In this document: one piece after another, positions 46,409 to 53,949 of the stretch
Layout of the letters: each line of letters opens with the position of its first letter
How positions within the stretch are numbered: position 1 is the first letter of the stretch
Assembly: GCA_947384955.1 (NCBI GenBank)
Contig: CANDJC010000004.1
Location: 1 to 64,000 of the forward strand
Length of the DNA: 64,000 nt
Direction: 5' to 3'
Source: an uncultured Eubacterium sp.
GTDB taxonomy: Bacteria > Bacillota > Clostridia > Lachnospirales > Lachnospiraceae
Notes under the pieces: generated by a model
The model's input: the letters and a program-made list of their open reading frames with translations, nothing else
Database searches by the model: none
What the model was told of the DNA's origin: nothing
Translations under genes and position numbers: made by a program

Positions 46409-47533
46409 ATGAAGATACGAAAAGAGAAGGAATTCATTTCCATGTTTGACGAACATACGGGGAAATATGTACGTACGGGAATTTTGAAGCATGGGAGGGA
46501 GACAGGGGAGGAGCCGTTTATGTCTTCCTTCCCGGAGCTTTTGGATATTGGCATTATGGGACACTGTATTCACGGCAAAGCTGGATTATGTCTGAAAGCG
46601 GGGGTACAGTGTTATCAGGACGGACTGCATGCACAGCAGAAAAATATGCGGCTGGAGGACTTTAAAGATATAGCAGGGCAGTGCAGGGAACAGACGTATC
46701 AGTTTGCGTTAGGCGGATGCGGAGATCCGGATCAGCATGAAAATTTTGCAGACATTTTAGAAGTGTGCAGGCAGAATCAGATTGTGCCTAATTTTACAAC
46801 TTCAGGATTTGGAATGACGGAGGAGACAGCGCTGCTTTGCAAGGAATACTGCGGAGCTGCTGCTGTCAGCTGGTATCGGAGTGATTATACAATTCATGCG
46901 ATTGATATGCTGCTTGAGGCGGGTGTAAAAACGAATATTCACTACGTATTAAGCAGGGACAGCATTTCAGAAGCACTTGAACACTTGAAAAACGGCGGAT
47001 TTCCAAAGGGAGTCAATGCAGTTGTATTTCTTTTGCATAAGCCGGTCGGGCTGGGCGAATCAGACAGAGTCGTGACTGCTGATAACAGAGATTTTCAGGA
47101 ATTTATCGAGTATATTGGAAAAGGAAGGCTGCAGTATAAAATTGGATTTGATTCCTGTACGGTTCCGGCACTTATAAATCAGCCTGGAAATATCGATATG
47201 GACAGTCTGGATACCTGTGAAGCTGGCAGGTGGTCTGCGTATATTTCTGCTGATATGAAAATGATGCCATGCAGCTTTGACAGTCAGGAGAAAAAGTGGG
47301 CGGTTGATTTAAGGAAATATTCCATAAAGGAAGCATGGGAAAGCGGGGCATTCGATACTTTTCGGAATCATCTGAGAAACGCATGCAGTGACTGTGATAA
47401 AAGAAGCTTATGCATGGGTGGATGCCCAGTCAGGCCGGAAATTGTTTTATGCACAAAACGCCAGGGACAGACATGCGAAAATGCTGCAGAACAATTAATG
47501 GAAAATCGTGCTTCACAGGATATTGAAGGATGA
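46409..47533 (+). CDS. Radical SAM/SPASM protein with unusual cysteine spacing
   Basis: A 374-residue protein. The expected cluster region reads MGHCIHGKAGLCLKAGVQCY (about 49-68), giving C-x7-C-x6-C in place of the usual C-x3-C-x2-C. The rest of a radical SAM barrel is recognisable: GGCGDPDQHENF (about 103-114, GGxGDP motif), NFTTSGFGMT (about 129-138). The C-terminal SPASM-type cysteines are DTCEAGRWSAYISADMKMMP plus C, then CSDCDKRSLCMGGCP (about 329-343). Such enzymes modify peptides or proteins. It is probably co-transcribed with the SSSSSF protein. An upstream in-frame start at 46409 has AGGAGCC before it. Confidence 0.7.
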   Translation: MKIRKEKEFISMFDEHTGKYVRTGILKHGRETGEEPFMSSFPELLDIGIMGHCIHGKAGLCLKAGVQCYQDGLHAQQKNMRLEDFKDIAGQCREQTYQFALGGCGDPDQHENFADILEVCRQNQIVPNFTTSGFGMTEETALLCKEYCGAAAVSWYRSDYTIHAIDMLLEAGVKTNIHYVLSRDSISEALEHLKNGGFPKGVNAVVFLLHKPVGLGESDRVVTADNRDFQEFIEYIGKGRLQYKIGFDSCTVPALINQPGNIDMDSLDTCEAGRWSAYISADMKMMPCSFDSQEKKWAVDLRKYSIKEAWESGAFDTFRNHLRNACSDCDKRSLCMGGCPVRPEIVLCTKRQGQTCENAAEQLMENRASQDIEG

Positions 47534-47549
47534 TACAATAGGAATAAGA

Positions 47550-47621
47550 GGGAAGGAGGTAACAGGACGTTCCCTGTAATTAACCGGGGGAAGGAGGTGA
47601 CAGGATGTTTCCTGTAATTAA
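47550..47621 (+). repeat. Tandem duplication of a ribosome site and gene start
   Basis: A 34-base unit GGGAAGGAGGT...CTGTAATTAA occurs at 47550-47583 and 47588-47621, with three differences. The second copy contains the ATG of the regulator at 47605; the first has ACG at that position. It is a local duplication that has left a decoy ribosome site. Confidence 0.75.
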
Positions 47622-47925
47622 TAAAAGAAAAACAGGTATTCATCTGCGCAAAATTATGGATAAGCACGGCATTACAGTAAAAGATGTACAGGAGTATCTC
47701 GGGCTTGCCAGCGTGCAGAGTGTGTATCACTGGCTGAACGGCATCAGTCTGCCTTCTGTTGACAATCTGTATGCACTGAGTGTACTGTTTCAGTTACCCA
47801 TGGACAGTCTTGTATGTGGGAATCGGCCGGCAGTTCCGGAAAGGTTTTTTTCTGAAATAAATGAAGTTTATTATCAGAGAATGCAGAGATACTATGCGGG
47901 AATATGTGAAAGATATATTGCATAA
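47605..47925 (+). CDS. XRE-type helix-turn-helix regulator
   Basis: A 106-residue DNA-binding protein. The HTH is at about 14-60: IHLRKIMDKHGITVKDVQEY, LGLASVQSVYHWLNG, LPSVDNLYALSVLFQLPMDS. This is a lambda-repressor-like domain with little else. AAGGAGG precedes the ATG. It could regulate the radical SAM pair upstream or its own unit. The tail has no sensing domain. Confidence 0.8.
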   Translation: MFPVINKRKTGIHLRKIMDKHGITVKDVQEYLGLASVQSVYHWLNGISLPSVDNLYALSVLFQLPMDSLVCGNRPAVPERFFSEINEVYYQRMQRYYAGICERYIA

Positions 47926-48088
47926 AAATCATAATCTGGAGAAAATTTTTATCATGGCATGCTGATTGGAATTCAGTTGTGACCGTTTCGGCAGTTATCG
48001 GAATTCATTATCATTTTTTCTTCGCAGCCGCTTCTGCTTCATTCTTATTTTCTTCTCTAGTTTCTGGTATGTATTTTCCATAATTAAA

Positions 48089-48163
48089 TTGACTTATGTA
48101 TCATATCGTTTTATAATAACAGTACAATAAATGGTACTATTATAAGTACAGAAAGAGGTACTT
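48089..48163 (+). promoter_or_regulatory. Promoter and operator of the Phd-type antitoxin
   Basis: TTGACT (48089-48094), 17 bases, TATAAT (48112-48117): a near-consensus promoter. Downstream, four GTAC-centred words lie in about 43 bases, including the dyad AAGTAC-N8-GTACTT (48144-48163) that encloses the ribosome site. This suits autoregulation by the antitoxin. The rest of the 47926-48164 gap shows nothing else. Confidence 0.65.
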
Positions 48164-48164
48164 T

Positions 48165-48344
48165 ATGATTGCTGCGAAACAGGTGGATGTAAGAAAAAAT
48201 ATAAAAAAATATTTTGATATGGCATTTAACGGCGAGCCGGTGATTGTTTCCCGCAAAGAAAATAAAAATGTTGTGATTATTTCTGAAGCGGAATACAATG
48301 CGCTGGAAAAAGCAAGAAAGAATGCGGAGCATCTGACTGAATGA
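48165..48344 (+). CDS. Phd/YefM-type antitoxin (59 residues)
   Basis: MIAAKQVDVRKNIKKYFDMA, then FNGEPVIVSRKENKNVVIIS and EAEYNALEKARK form the N-terminal dimerisation and DNA-binding half typical of Phd/YefM antitoxins. GAAAGAGG precedes the ATG. The partner toxin expected just downstream is missing: the overlapping frame at 48341 (MKQGGISKYAKAVNSEMEL) does not look like a RelE/YoeB/Doc toxin and runs into the next gene. It is probably an orphan antitoxin. Confidence 0.75.
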   Translation: MIAAKQVDVRKNIKKYFDMAFNGEPVIVSRKENKNVVIISEAEYNALEKARKNAEHLTE

Positions 48345-48461
48345 AACAGGGCGGAATATCAAAATATGCGAAAGCTGTGAATTCAGAAATGGAACTTACG
48401 TGCAGTGTGTACTGTTTGTTTTTGGCGGAAAATAAAACGAAAGAAAACAGGAGGGAATTTT

Positions 48462-49292
48462 ATGAAAACAATCCAGGTACTTCTGGTATCAGGTCTTGTT
48501 ACCATCGAACACCAGAGCAGAAAAATGAATGAAAGACTCAGGGAGCTGCTTGAAGCAACGGGCCGGTTTCAGGTCTCTATTGTAGAAGAATTCCGAAATA
48601 TTACTCCGCAATTCCTCGAACCTTACGATTTGCTGCTGATTAACTATGACGGAAAGCTCCTGCCTTCCCAGCCGGCCAGACGGTTTGGAGAACAGTCAGA
48701 AGCGGCAGTTTATGATTTTGCTGCTCAGGGAAAGGGCATCGTCTTTTATCATTCCAGCATCTGGGTAGACGCCCACTGGCCGGATGAATGGCGCAGGCTT
48801 CTTGGCGGATACTGCGCGATGGACCAGGGCTGCCGCCGTTGTCCAAAGGACGATCATATAATAGAAACTACTGATCCAGACCATCCGATTACAAGGGGCA
48901 TTGACGCAAAATGGATGAATGTATTTGATGATTTATTCACTCAGCTGATTATACATCCAGATGCGAAAATGCATGTATTAGCTTCGATATATGATGATGT
49001 AGAGTTTTACCGGGTACCTGGCTTCCCTCCTGCACACCATCCAGTGGATATTCCAGATGGAGACCTCAGTAAAATGCCGGGTGTAAATCAGTATACGCCT
49101 GTAATCTGGACAAATGAATATGGAAAAGGACGTGTGTTTGTTACGTCCATCGGGCATTGGGAAGCGTTAGACCGTTTTAACTTTATTACAATGCTTGTCC
49201 GGGGATGTGAATGGGCGGCCACGGGAGAGGTTACGCTGGAAAAGCCGGACCGAAGCGGGGATAATCGGCTGAAGCTGTTTCCTTATTATTAA
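48462..49292 (+). CDS. ThuA-domain protein
   Basis: A 276-residue protein of the ThuA (trehalose-utilisation, class I glutamine-amidotransferase-like fold) family. IQVLLVSGLVTIEHQSRKMN opens it. The landmarks are PYDLLLINYDGKLLP (about 52-66), GKGIVFYHSS (about 86-95), PITRGIDAKWMNVFDDLFT (about 142-160) and VIWTNEYGKGRVFVTSIGH (about 211-229). The family binds sugars or acts on glycosides; the substrate is unknown. The ATG at 48462 follows ACAGGAGGGAATTTT. It has no obvious sugar-uptake neighbours here. Confidence 0.85.
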   Translation: MKTIQVLLVSGLVTIEHQSRKMNERLRELLEATGRFQVSIVEEFRNITPQFLEPYDLLLINYDGKLLPSQPARRFGEQSEAAVYDFAAQGKGIVFYHSSIWVDAHWPDEWRRLLGGYCAMDQGCRRCPKDDHIIETTDPDHPITRGIDAKWMNVFDDLFTQLIIHPDAKMHVLASIYDDVEFYRVPGFPPAHHPVDIPDGDLSKMPGVNQYTPVIWTNEYGKGRVFVTSIGHWEALDRFNFITMLVRGCEWAATGEVTLEKPDRSGDNRLKLFPYY

Positions 49293-49395
49293 ATCTGCTG
49301 CCTGACATTTCCAAAAATGTGAAAGATAGTTCAATTTCAAATAGAATAAATAGCAGCAATTATTTTGTTTTATGTGTATGAGAAGCCACCGAAAT

Positions 49396-49443
49396 CTTCA
49401 GACTGAGCCGTCTTATCCCAGTTCAGTCTGAAGGTTTATTCAA
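49396..49443. terminator. Terminator between ThuA gene and the 60-residue gene
   Basis: CTTCAGACTGA (49396-49406) pairs perfectly with TCAGTCTGAAG (49433-49443), followed by GTTTATTC. It lies between the convergent genes at 49292 and 49482. Confidence 0.6.
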
Positions 49444-49481
49444 ATACTGGGGCGGACTCATACAATCCTGATGCATTTTGT

Positions 49482-49664
49482 TTATTCTTTTATTTTATCT
49501 AATTCGGCCAGATTAATGCCAAAAAAATTTAATATTATTTTTAATTCGATGTAGCGGTCTTTCATAAGTTTATAACTATTCGAATCTTTATCAGATGATA
49601 TCATATAATTCTGCAGTCTGGAGAATTCTTCGATAGATACTTTAATCATTTCTTTTTCTGACAT
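49482..49664 (-). CDS. Small hypothetical protein (60 residues)
   Basis: MSEKEMIKVSIEEFSRLQNY at the start, then MISSDKDSNSYKLMKDRYIE and NFFGINLAELDKIKE: a small, mostly helical, soluble protein. AAAGGTGG lies 7 bases before the ATG and a consensus promoter lies just upstream (49687-49714). Not recognised. In the present DNA orientation it is also downstream of the inverted polysaccharide promoter at 49901-49929, about 230 bases away. Confidence 0.6.
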   Translation of the reverse strand: MSEKEMIKVSIEEFSRLQNYMISSDKDSNSYKLMKDRYIELKIILNFFGINLAELDKIKE

Positions 49665-49686
49665 ACACTCACCACCTTTTTCTAAG

Positions 49687-49714
49687 ATTATACTATATTG
49701 TCCGGTTTTTCAAT
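49687..49714 (-). promoter_or_regulatory. Promoter of the 60-residue gene
   Basis: On the minus strand ATTGAA (49714-49709), 16 bases, then TATAAT (49692-49687). The same promoter type stands before the Uma2 gene at 38652. Confidence 0.6.
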
Positions 49715-49866
49715 AGGGGTGATCAAACTTTTTAGATAGATTTCTAAAACCCATTCTTTAGTTTCAATATTCAGCGCAGCCAGATTTATGCGAAACCCAG
49801 GATATATACTGAATCAGAACGAAAGACCGCCGTTTGGTAAAGAAGATAAACGAATAAATTCTTATA

Positions 49867-49890
49867 CATAACATTTTATATCAAAATGTT
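49867..49890 (-). repeat. Inverted repeat, left
   Basis: Exact reverse complement of 50167-50190. It lies about 4 bases past the likely transcription start of the inverted promoter. Confidence 0.85.
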
Positions 49891-49900
49891 GTCTTAAAGT

Positions 49901-49929
49901 ATTCTATATCAAATTTTTTGCGATTGCAA
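49901..49929 (-). promoter_or_regulatory. Promoter inside the invertible segment, pointing away from cluster 2
   Basis: On the minus strand TTGCAA (49929-49924), 17 bases, then TAGAAT (49906-49901). The bases around the -10 box (ATTTGATATAGAATACTT) match the cluster 1 promoter at 7536-7564, which has the same 17-base spacing and the same 13-base distance to the repeat-like word ATTTTGATA. Weaker similarity extends about 100 bases upstream (TTAAAAAT, ATAGG, TCTTTAG words in order). Confidence 0.7.
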
Positions 49930-50101
49930 GTCTAAAGATAAAATTGTCATATTTTCCAGATTTCTATATCATTTTCATTATTTTTCCTATTGCTTTTTGT
50001 TAAAAATTCACAATTACTGCACGAAAAAAACAAACCATTAAAATAACCCCGTCTGATTCTGAACATTCATAATATGCCAGGCTTTTGTTTTGCAGCCTGT
50101 T

Positions 50102-50152
50102 TGAAAAACTTTCCGTAACCCGCATAAATAAAGGATTTCGGGAAGTTTTTCA
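50102..50152. terminator. Hairpin in the invertible segment
   Basis: TGAAAAACTTTCCG (50102-50115) pairs with CGGGAAGTTTTTCA (50139-50152) with one mismatch around a 23-base loop; A/T runs lie inside the stem on both sides. In the present orientation it would stop read-through into cluster 2. Confidence 0.5.
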
Positions 50153-50166
50153 GCGTTTTTGGACAT

Positions 50167-50190
50167 AACATTTTGATATAAAATGTTATG
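50167..50190 (+). repeat. Inverted repeat, right
   Basis: Exact partner of 49867-49890. It is followed by a 124-base leader with a CCGGTTTT/AAAACCGG hairpin (50240-50265) and then the XRE gene. Confidence 0.85.
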
Positions 50191-50314
50191 CGGCATAATA
50201 CGTGACAGATTCAGCCCGGGCAGAACTGGCTGGCGGAATCCGGTTTTGATTTTAGGAAAACCGGTTCAGGCATGCAGCAGATACCCGGTCTGATAAGAGA
50301 TAACGGAGGAAACT

Positions 50315-50722
50315 ATGCGGGAACTGGATTATGGGAAAATGGGTATGAGAATCCGCCAGGTTAGAAAAGCAAAAGGCTGGTCTCAGGACGAGCTGGCGAA
50401 AAAATGCGGCATCAGCATGTCGTTTTTAGGGCATATCGAGCGCGGGACAAGGATTATGAGCATGGAGACATTTGCAAATATCTGCACTGCGCTGGATGCC
50501 GGAGCGGACGAGCTGCTCTGGGGCGTGGCGGCTCCGTCGGATGCGGTGCTGGACATGTGGAATCTGCCGGATAAAAAGAAGCATGGGCAGGAACAGAATC
50601 AGTATCAGGAAGAATCCGGTGGCAGAACAGGGAATCGTAAAACGGATTCCGGGGCAGATGACAGCTATTCTATGTATGTAAGAATTATGAAGTCTGTTGC
50701 TGAGATTATGAACGGGGCATAA
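50315..50722 (+). CDS. XRE-family regulator of polysaccharide cluster 2
   Basis: A 135-residue protein. The HTH is at about 10-65: GMRIRQVRKAKGWSQDELAK, KCGISMSFLGHIERGTRIMS, TFANICTALDAGADELLWG. The tail is polar (QEQNQYQEESGGRTGNRK) and ends with a short helix. AACGGAGGAAACT gives a strong ribosome site. As the first gene after the invertible promoter it would be expressed only in the ON orientation and might control the cluster. Cluster 1 has no counterpart. Confidence 0.8.
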   Translation: MRELDYGKMGMRIRQVRKAKGWSQDELAKKCGISMSFLGHIERGTRIMSMETFANICTALDAGADELLWGVAAPSDAVLDMWNLPDKKKHGQEQNQYQEESGGRTGNRKTDSGADDSYSMYVRIMKSVAEIMNGA

Positions 50723-50803
50723 GTAATCAGGAAGCTGGCAGCAAGCAATCAAAAGAAGGATGAATAAAGGGAAAGACTGCAGAATGAAAGGGAAGAAAAC
50801 AGT

Positions 50804-52222
50804 ATGGATGAACAGTATTCCTGGAAAAGAACAGAAGAAATAGAGATAGACCTGGCAGACCTGTTAAAACAGCTGGCCCTGCAGTGGAAGCGGATTCTGC
50901 TCTGCGCACTGGCGTGTGCCCTGACTGCGGGAGGATACGGTTATATAAAAAACAGAAACAGTGCCGGTGTGATGAAAGCGGCAGAAGATGCGGAGCTGAC
51001 AGAGGAAGAGCTGGACAGTGTCATGTCAGCTGTGGAACTGCATGGGGATATCCGAATGCAGGAAGAATACATGGAAGGTTCTGTCCTGATGAATGCAGAT
51101 CCGTATCACAGGCACAGGATTTACATGCTCTACAGCATTGACGGGGCAAAAAGGCAGGATATCCAGAAAATCACAGAAAGCTATTTAAATTTTATTGCAA
51201 ACGGCGGTGCAGCCGACGCGCTTCAAAAATCCGGCGGTGACTGGGATATGGACAAGAGCTGTCTGGCAGAGATGATTACGGCTTATCAGAAAAACTACGA
51301 TTCCCCGTATCGGGAAATTATTGAGGGTGCAAAGGCTGAGGATGTGCTGACAGAATCATTGTTTTATGCGGAGGTTACAGGCCTGGACGAAAGTCAGGCA
51401 GGACAGCTGGCTAAAGATATGAAACAGGTGCTGAAAAAGCAGTATTCGAAAATCAGGGAACAGACAGGCAGCCACAGACTGACGCTTCTTAGCACGGAAC
51501 ACAGCATTTTTGCCGACAGCAGCCTGCTGGCACAGCAGTGGGACAGGAAAGCACAGCTGGCATCGAATATGGCAAATCTGAAGACAATGACAGATGCTTT
51601 CAGCGATAAACAGCTGGCTGTGTATCAGAAGGAAGCGGATATAGAAGATGAAAAGCTGGCTCAGGAAAACAGCGGCAGCGATGATGAAGTTCTGGAAAAA
51701 AACAGAAATGAGGAAGGCTCCGGGTTTTTGGTGAAGTATCTTGTATTGGGGCTTGCGGGCGGGATTTTTATTTACTGCGGTATTTATGCCTGCTGGTATC
51801 TGTTCCGGGATACGGTAAAGAGCGAAGAAGAGATGAAAAATCTCTATACATTTCCGTTTTATGGAAACATTCCGTTTGAAAAGCAGGCAGACGAGAGGCT
51901 GGTAAACAGAATCAGGCTCTCCTGTAAACAGCAGGGGATTACGAAGCTGTGCCTGGCGTCTGACTTTTCATTTGACACTCAGGAAAAAGACAGCCTGGAA
52001 ACGATGGCAGGGAAGCTGGAAGGCTTTGGAATCCATACGGTTATTGCCGAGAATGCCGGAAGAAATGCAGCTTTGTGGGATACGATGACGGAAATAGGAA
52101 ATGTATTAATGGTGTGCCGGATAGGTAAGACGACGCACCGGATGATTGACGATGCAGTGAGATTTTACCGGGAAAACGGCATTTCCGTAGCAGGAGCTGC
52201 GGCATTTTCTCGGAGGATCTGA
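50804..52222 (+). CDS. Wzz/CpsC-like chain-length determinant, cluster 2
   Basis: A 472-residue paralogue of the protein at 8074, alike from MDEQYSWKRTEEIEIDLADL to the last domain. Membrane helices are at about 30-47 and 307-330. The outside domain keeps LTEEELDSVMSAVELHGDIR and the cytoplasmic tail LFRDTVKSEEEMKNLYTFPF, then ends VLMVCRIGKTTHRMIDDAVR. As in the paralogue there is no Walker A loop in this kinase-like tail. It should set chain length of the cluster 2 glycan. The ribosome site is GGGAAGAAAACAGT. Confidence 0.75.
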   Translation: MDEQYSWKRTEEIEIDLADLLKQLALQWKRILLCALACALTAGGYGYIKNRNSAGVMKAAEDAELTEEELDSVMSAVELHGDIRMQEEYMEGSVLMNADPYHRHRIYMLYSIDGAKRQDIQKITESYLNFIANGGAADALQKSGGDWDMDKSCLAEMITAYQKNYDSPYREIIEGAKAEDVLTESLFYAEVTGLDESQAGQLAKDMKQVLKKQYSKIREQTGSHRLTLLSTEHSIFADSSLLAQQWDRKAQLASNMANLKTMTDAFSDKQLAVYQKEADIEDEKLAQENSGSDDEVLEKNRNEEGSGFLVKYLVLGLAGGIFIYCGIYACWYLFRDTVKSEEEMKNLYTFPFYGNIPFEKQADERLVNRIRLSCKQQGITKLCLASDFSFDTQEKDSLETMAGKLEGFGIHTVIAENAGRNAALWDTMTEIGNVLMVCRIGKTTHRMIDDAVRFYRENGISVAGAAAFSRRI

Positions 52223-52459
52223 AAATAGAAAACCGGACCAGTCTGCGGGAGTCTGAAGGCGGCGCGGGCTGGAATGGGGTTATACGGCTGTATGCATACG
52301 GAAAGAAACTGGAAATATGTGAAGTATTTCCGGGCGGCGAAGCATGTCCGAAAAAGAACCTGGAATATGAAAAATACTGCAGGATGGCGAAGCATGTCTG
52401 AAAGAGAGACACTCGGCCTGATTACGGAAGTTTATGATTTTGCTGAAAAGGATGAGCAG

Positions 52460-52591
52460 GCAGAAAGTGAAATGCAAAAAGAATGAGCGGCAGAGTGCAG
52501 AAAGCAGAAAGCGAAATGCGAAAAGAGTGAGCGGCAGAGTGCAGAAAGCAGAAAGCGAAATGCGAAAAGAGTGAGCGGCAGAGTGCAGAAT
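52460..52591 (+). repeat. Three tandem 44-base repeats
   Basis: Units at 52460-52503, 52504-52547 and 52548-52591 (core GCAGAAAGCGAAATGCG, AGAGTGAGCGGCAGAGT). Copies 2 and 3 are almost identical. The stretch 52223-52638 between the Wzz and glycosyltransferase genes holds these repeats and no convincing gene. Confidence 0.8.
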
Positions 52592-52638
52592 GTGGAAATA
52601 AGCAGCAGATATTTTGCTGGAAATAAAAATATTTATAT

Positions 52639-53949
52639 ATGAGGAATAGAAGTTTGAGAATCCCCAATGTACACAAGAAACAGAAAACAATATGGATAAT
52701 TGACCATTATTCGTCAGAGCCGGTATACGGCGGAATTTCACGCCAGTATGATTTTGGCAGAGAACTGGGAAAGCGCGGGTATCGTGTGGTAGTTATCGCA
52801 TCCGGGTACTCTCATTTTACGCACAGTTATATTTCGGAAAAAAATATCATGGTCAGCGCAGCGGCCCCAAATGTCCGCTACATTTATCTAAAAACGGTCA
52901 GTTACCGGACGAATAACGGTGCGGGCCGCGCAAAGAATATGGCTGATTTTATGATAAAAGTCCTGAAATATGAAAGCAGAATTGCGAAGCAGTATGGCAG
53001 GCCGGATGCTGTTACCGGATGCTCGGTTCATCCGCTGGCATGGATTGCGGCGTATCGAATCGCGAAAAAATACCGGGCACGTTTTGTGGCAGAGGTCAGG
53101 GATTTCTGGCCCAGAGTCTGGGTAGCCGGCGGGGATAAAAAGCCGTTAAATCCTATGGTGCTGTTTTTTGAGCTTCTGCAGCGATGGACATTCAAAAATG
53201 CGGACCGGATTATTTATTCGATGTTTCACGGAGATAAATATATCTGCGGTGAATTGGGAATTCCAAAGAGCAAAGCATATCTGATTGGCCAGCCGATGGA
53301 CTGTGAGCGGTTTGATGCAAACTGTGAGAAAACAGACCTTCTGCCGGAAGAAATCAGAAATTTTATGGAAATCGGGCAGGAGAAACGGGACGGTCTTATC
53401 TGTACGTTTGCTGGTTATTATATGACCTATGAAGGGGTTTATGTCATGCTTGAAGCGCAGAAAATATTAGAAGAAAAAGGGCTTCCGGTAAAAATGATTT
53501 TTGCCGGTTCGGGGCCTGAGAAAGAAGGAATGCAAAGGTATATCGCATTTCATTCCTTAAAAAATGTACTTGTCTGGGACCGGATACCGAAGGACTCTGT
53601 GCCTGCGCTGCTCTCTCATTCGGATATCTGTATGGCGCATCTGGAAGTGGAAGGGCATAAAGAAGTATATCAGTACGGCGTGTCTAAAAATAAAGTCAAT
53701 GAGTATCTGTATTCCGGCGCCTGTACACTTTATGGATTTATGTATCAGGATGATGAAGCAGCAAAAAGCGGAGGCGGCATCATGTTTCAGCCTTTTCAGG
53801 CGGCAGACCTGGCAGATAAAATCGAATATCTGTATAATCTGCCCAAATGCCGGAGAAAGCAGTATGGCGCCAGGGGCAGAGAATATATCAGGCAGACGCA
53901 CAGCGTACAAGTGCTGGCGGACAGAATGACAGAGGTGCTGTTTGGATGA
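52639..53949 (+). CDS. GT4-type glycosyltransferase (WbuB-like), cluster 2
   Basis: A 436-residue paralogue of the enzyme at 9677: TIWIIDHYSSEPVYGGISRQ (about 17-36), RFVAEVRDFWPRVWVAGGDK (about 148-167), LICTFAGYYMTYEGVYVMLE (about 252-271), KMIFAGSGPEKE (about 292-303). It would start the cluster 2 repeat unit. The ATG at 52639 has little ribosome site; an in-frame TTG at 52654 has AGGA 8 bases upstream and could be the true start. Its last codons overlap the heparinase gene (ATGA). Confidence 0.8.
   Translation: MRNRSLRIPNVHKKQKTIWIIDHYSSEPVYGGISRQYDFGRELGKRGYRVVVIASGYSHFTHSYISEKNIMVSAAAPNVRYIYLKTVSYRTNNGAGRAKNMADFMIKVLKYESRIAKQYGRPDAVTGCSVHPLAWIAAYRIAKKYRARFVAEVRDFWPRVWVAGGDKKPLNPMVLFFELLQRWTFKNADRIIYSMFHGDKYICGELGIPKSKAYLIGQPMDCERFDANCEKTDLLPEEIRNFMEIGQEKRDGLICTFAGYYMTYEGVYVMLEAQKILEEKGLPVKMIFAGSGPEKEGMQRYIAFHSLKNVLVWDRIPKDSVPALLSHSDICMAHLEVEGHKEVYQYGVSKNKVNEYLYSGACTLYGFMYQDDEAAKSGGGIMFQPFQAADLADKIEYLYNLPKCRRKQYGARGREYIRQTHSVQVLADRMTEVLFG

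Larger units (their letters stand above)
49867..50190. other. Candidate invertible promoter segment (OFF orientation)
   Basis: Two perfect 24-base inverted repeats, 49867-49890 and 50167-50190, bound a 276-base segment. Each repeat contains two arms (AACATTTT / AAAATGTT) around a 5-base asymmetric centre (ATATC left, GATAT right), the shape of a tyrosine-recombinase site. The right one extends to 11-base arms (50164-50190). The segment holds a promoter on the minus strand next to the left repeat and a terminator-like hairpin toward the right repeat. Inversion would put the promoter beside 50190 facing the XRE-Wzz genes. No recombinase gene is in the window, so it would have to act from elsewhere. 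Confidence 0.75.

Noticed and set aside
48341..48532. A 63-codon frame overlapping the antitoxin stop, in the place of a toxin.
   Set aside because: The sequence after the first ~20 residues is out-of-frame reading of the ThuA gene's upstream region and start. No toxin motif.
49867..50190. The repeats as a simple regulator-binding dyad or a transposon pair.
   Set aside because: A regulator site is possible since each repeat is itself nearly palindromic, but that does not explain a perfect 24-base inverted pair around a reversed promoter. No target duplications or transposase support a transposon.
50191..50314. Riboswitch in the leader of cluster 2.
   Set aside because: Only one simple hairpin (CCGGTTTT/AAAACCGG) is visible, with no T run and no recognisable aptamer.
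52274..52486. A 70-codon frame between the Wzz and glycosyltransferase genes of cluster 2.
   Set aside because: It runs into the 44-base repeats, has biased composition and no family resemblance. More likely non-coding.
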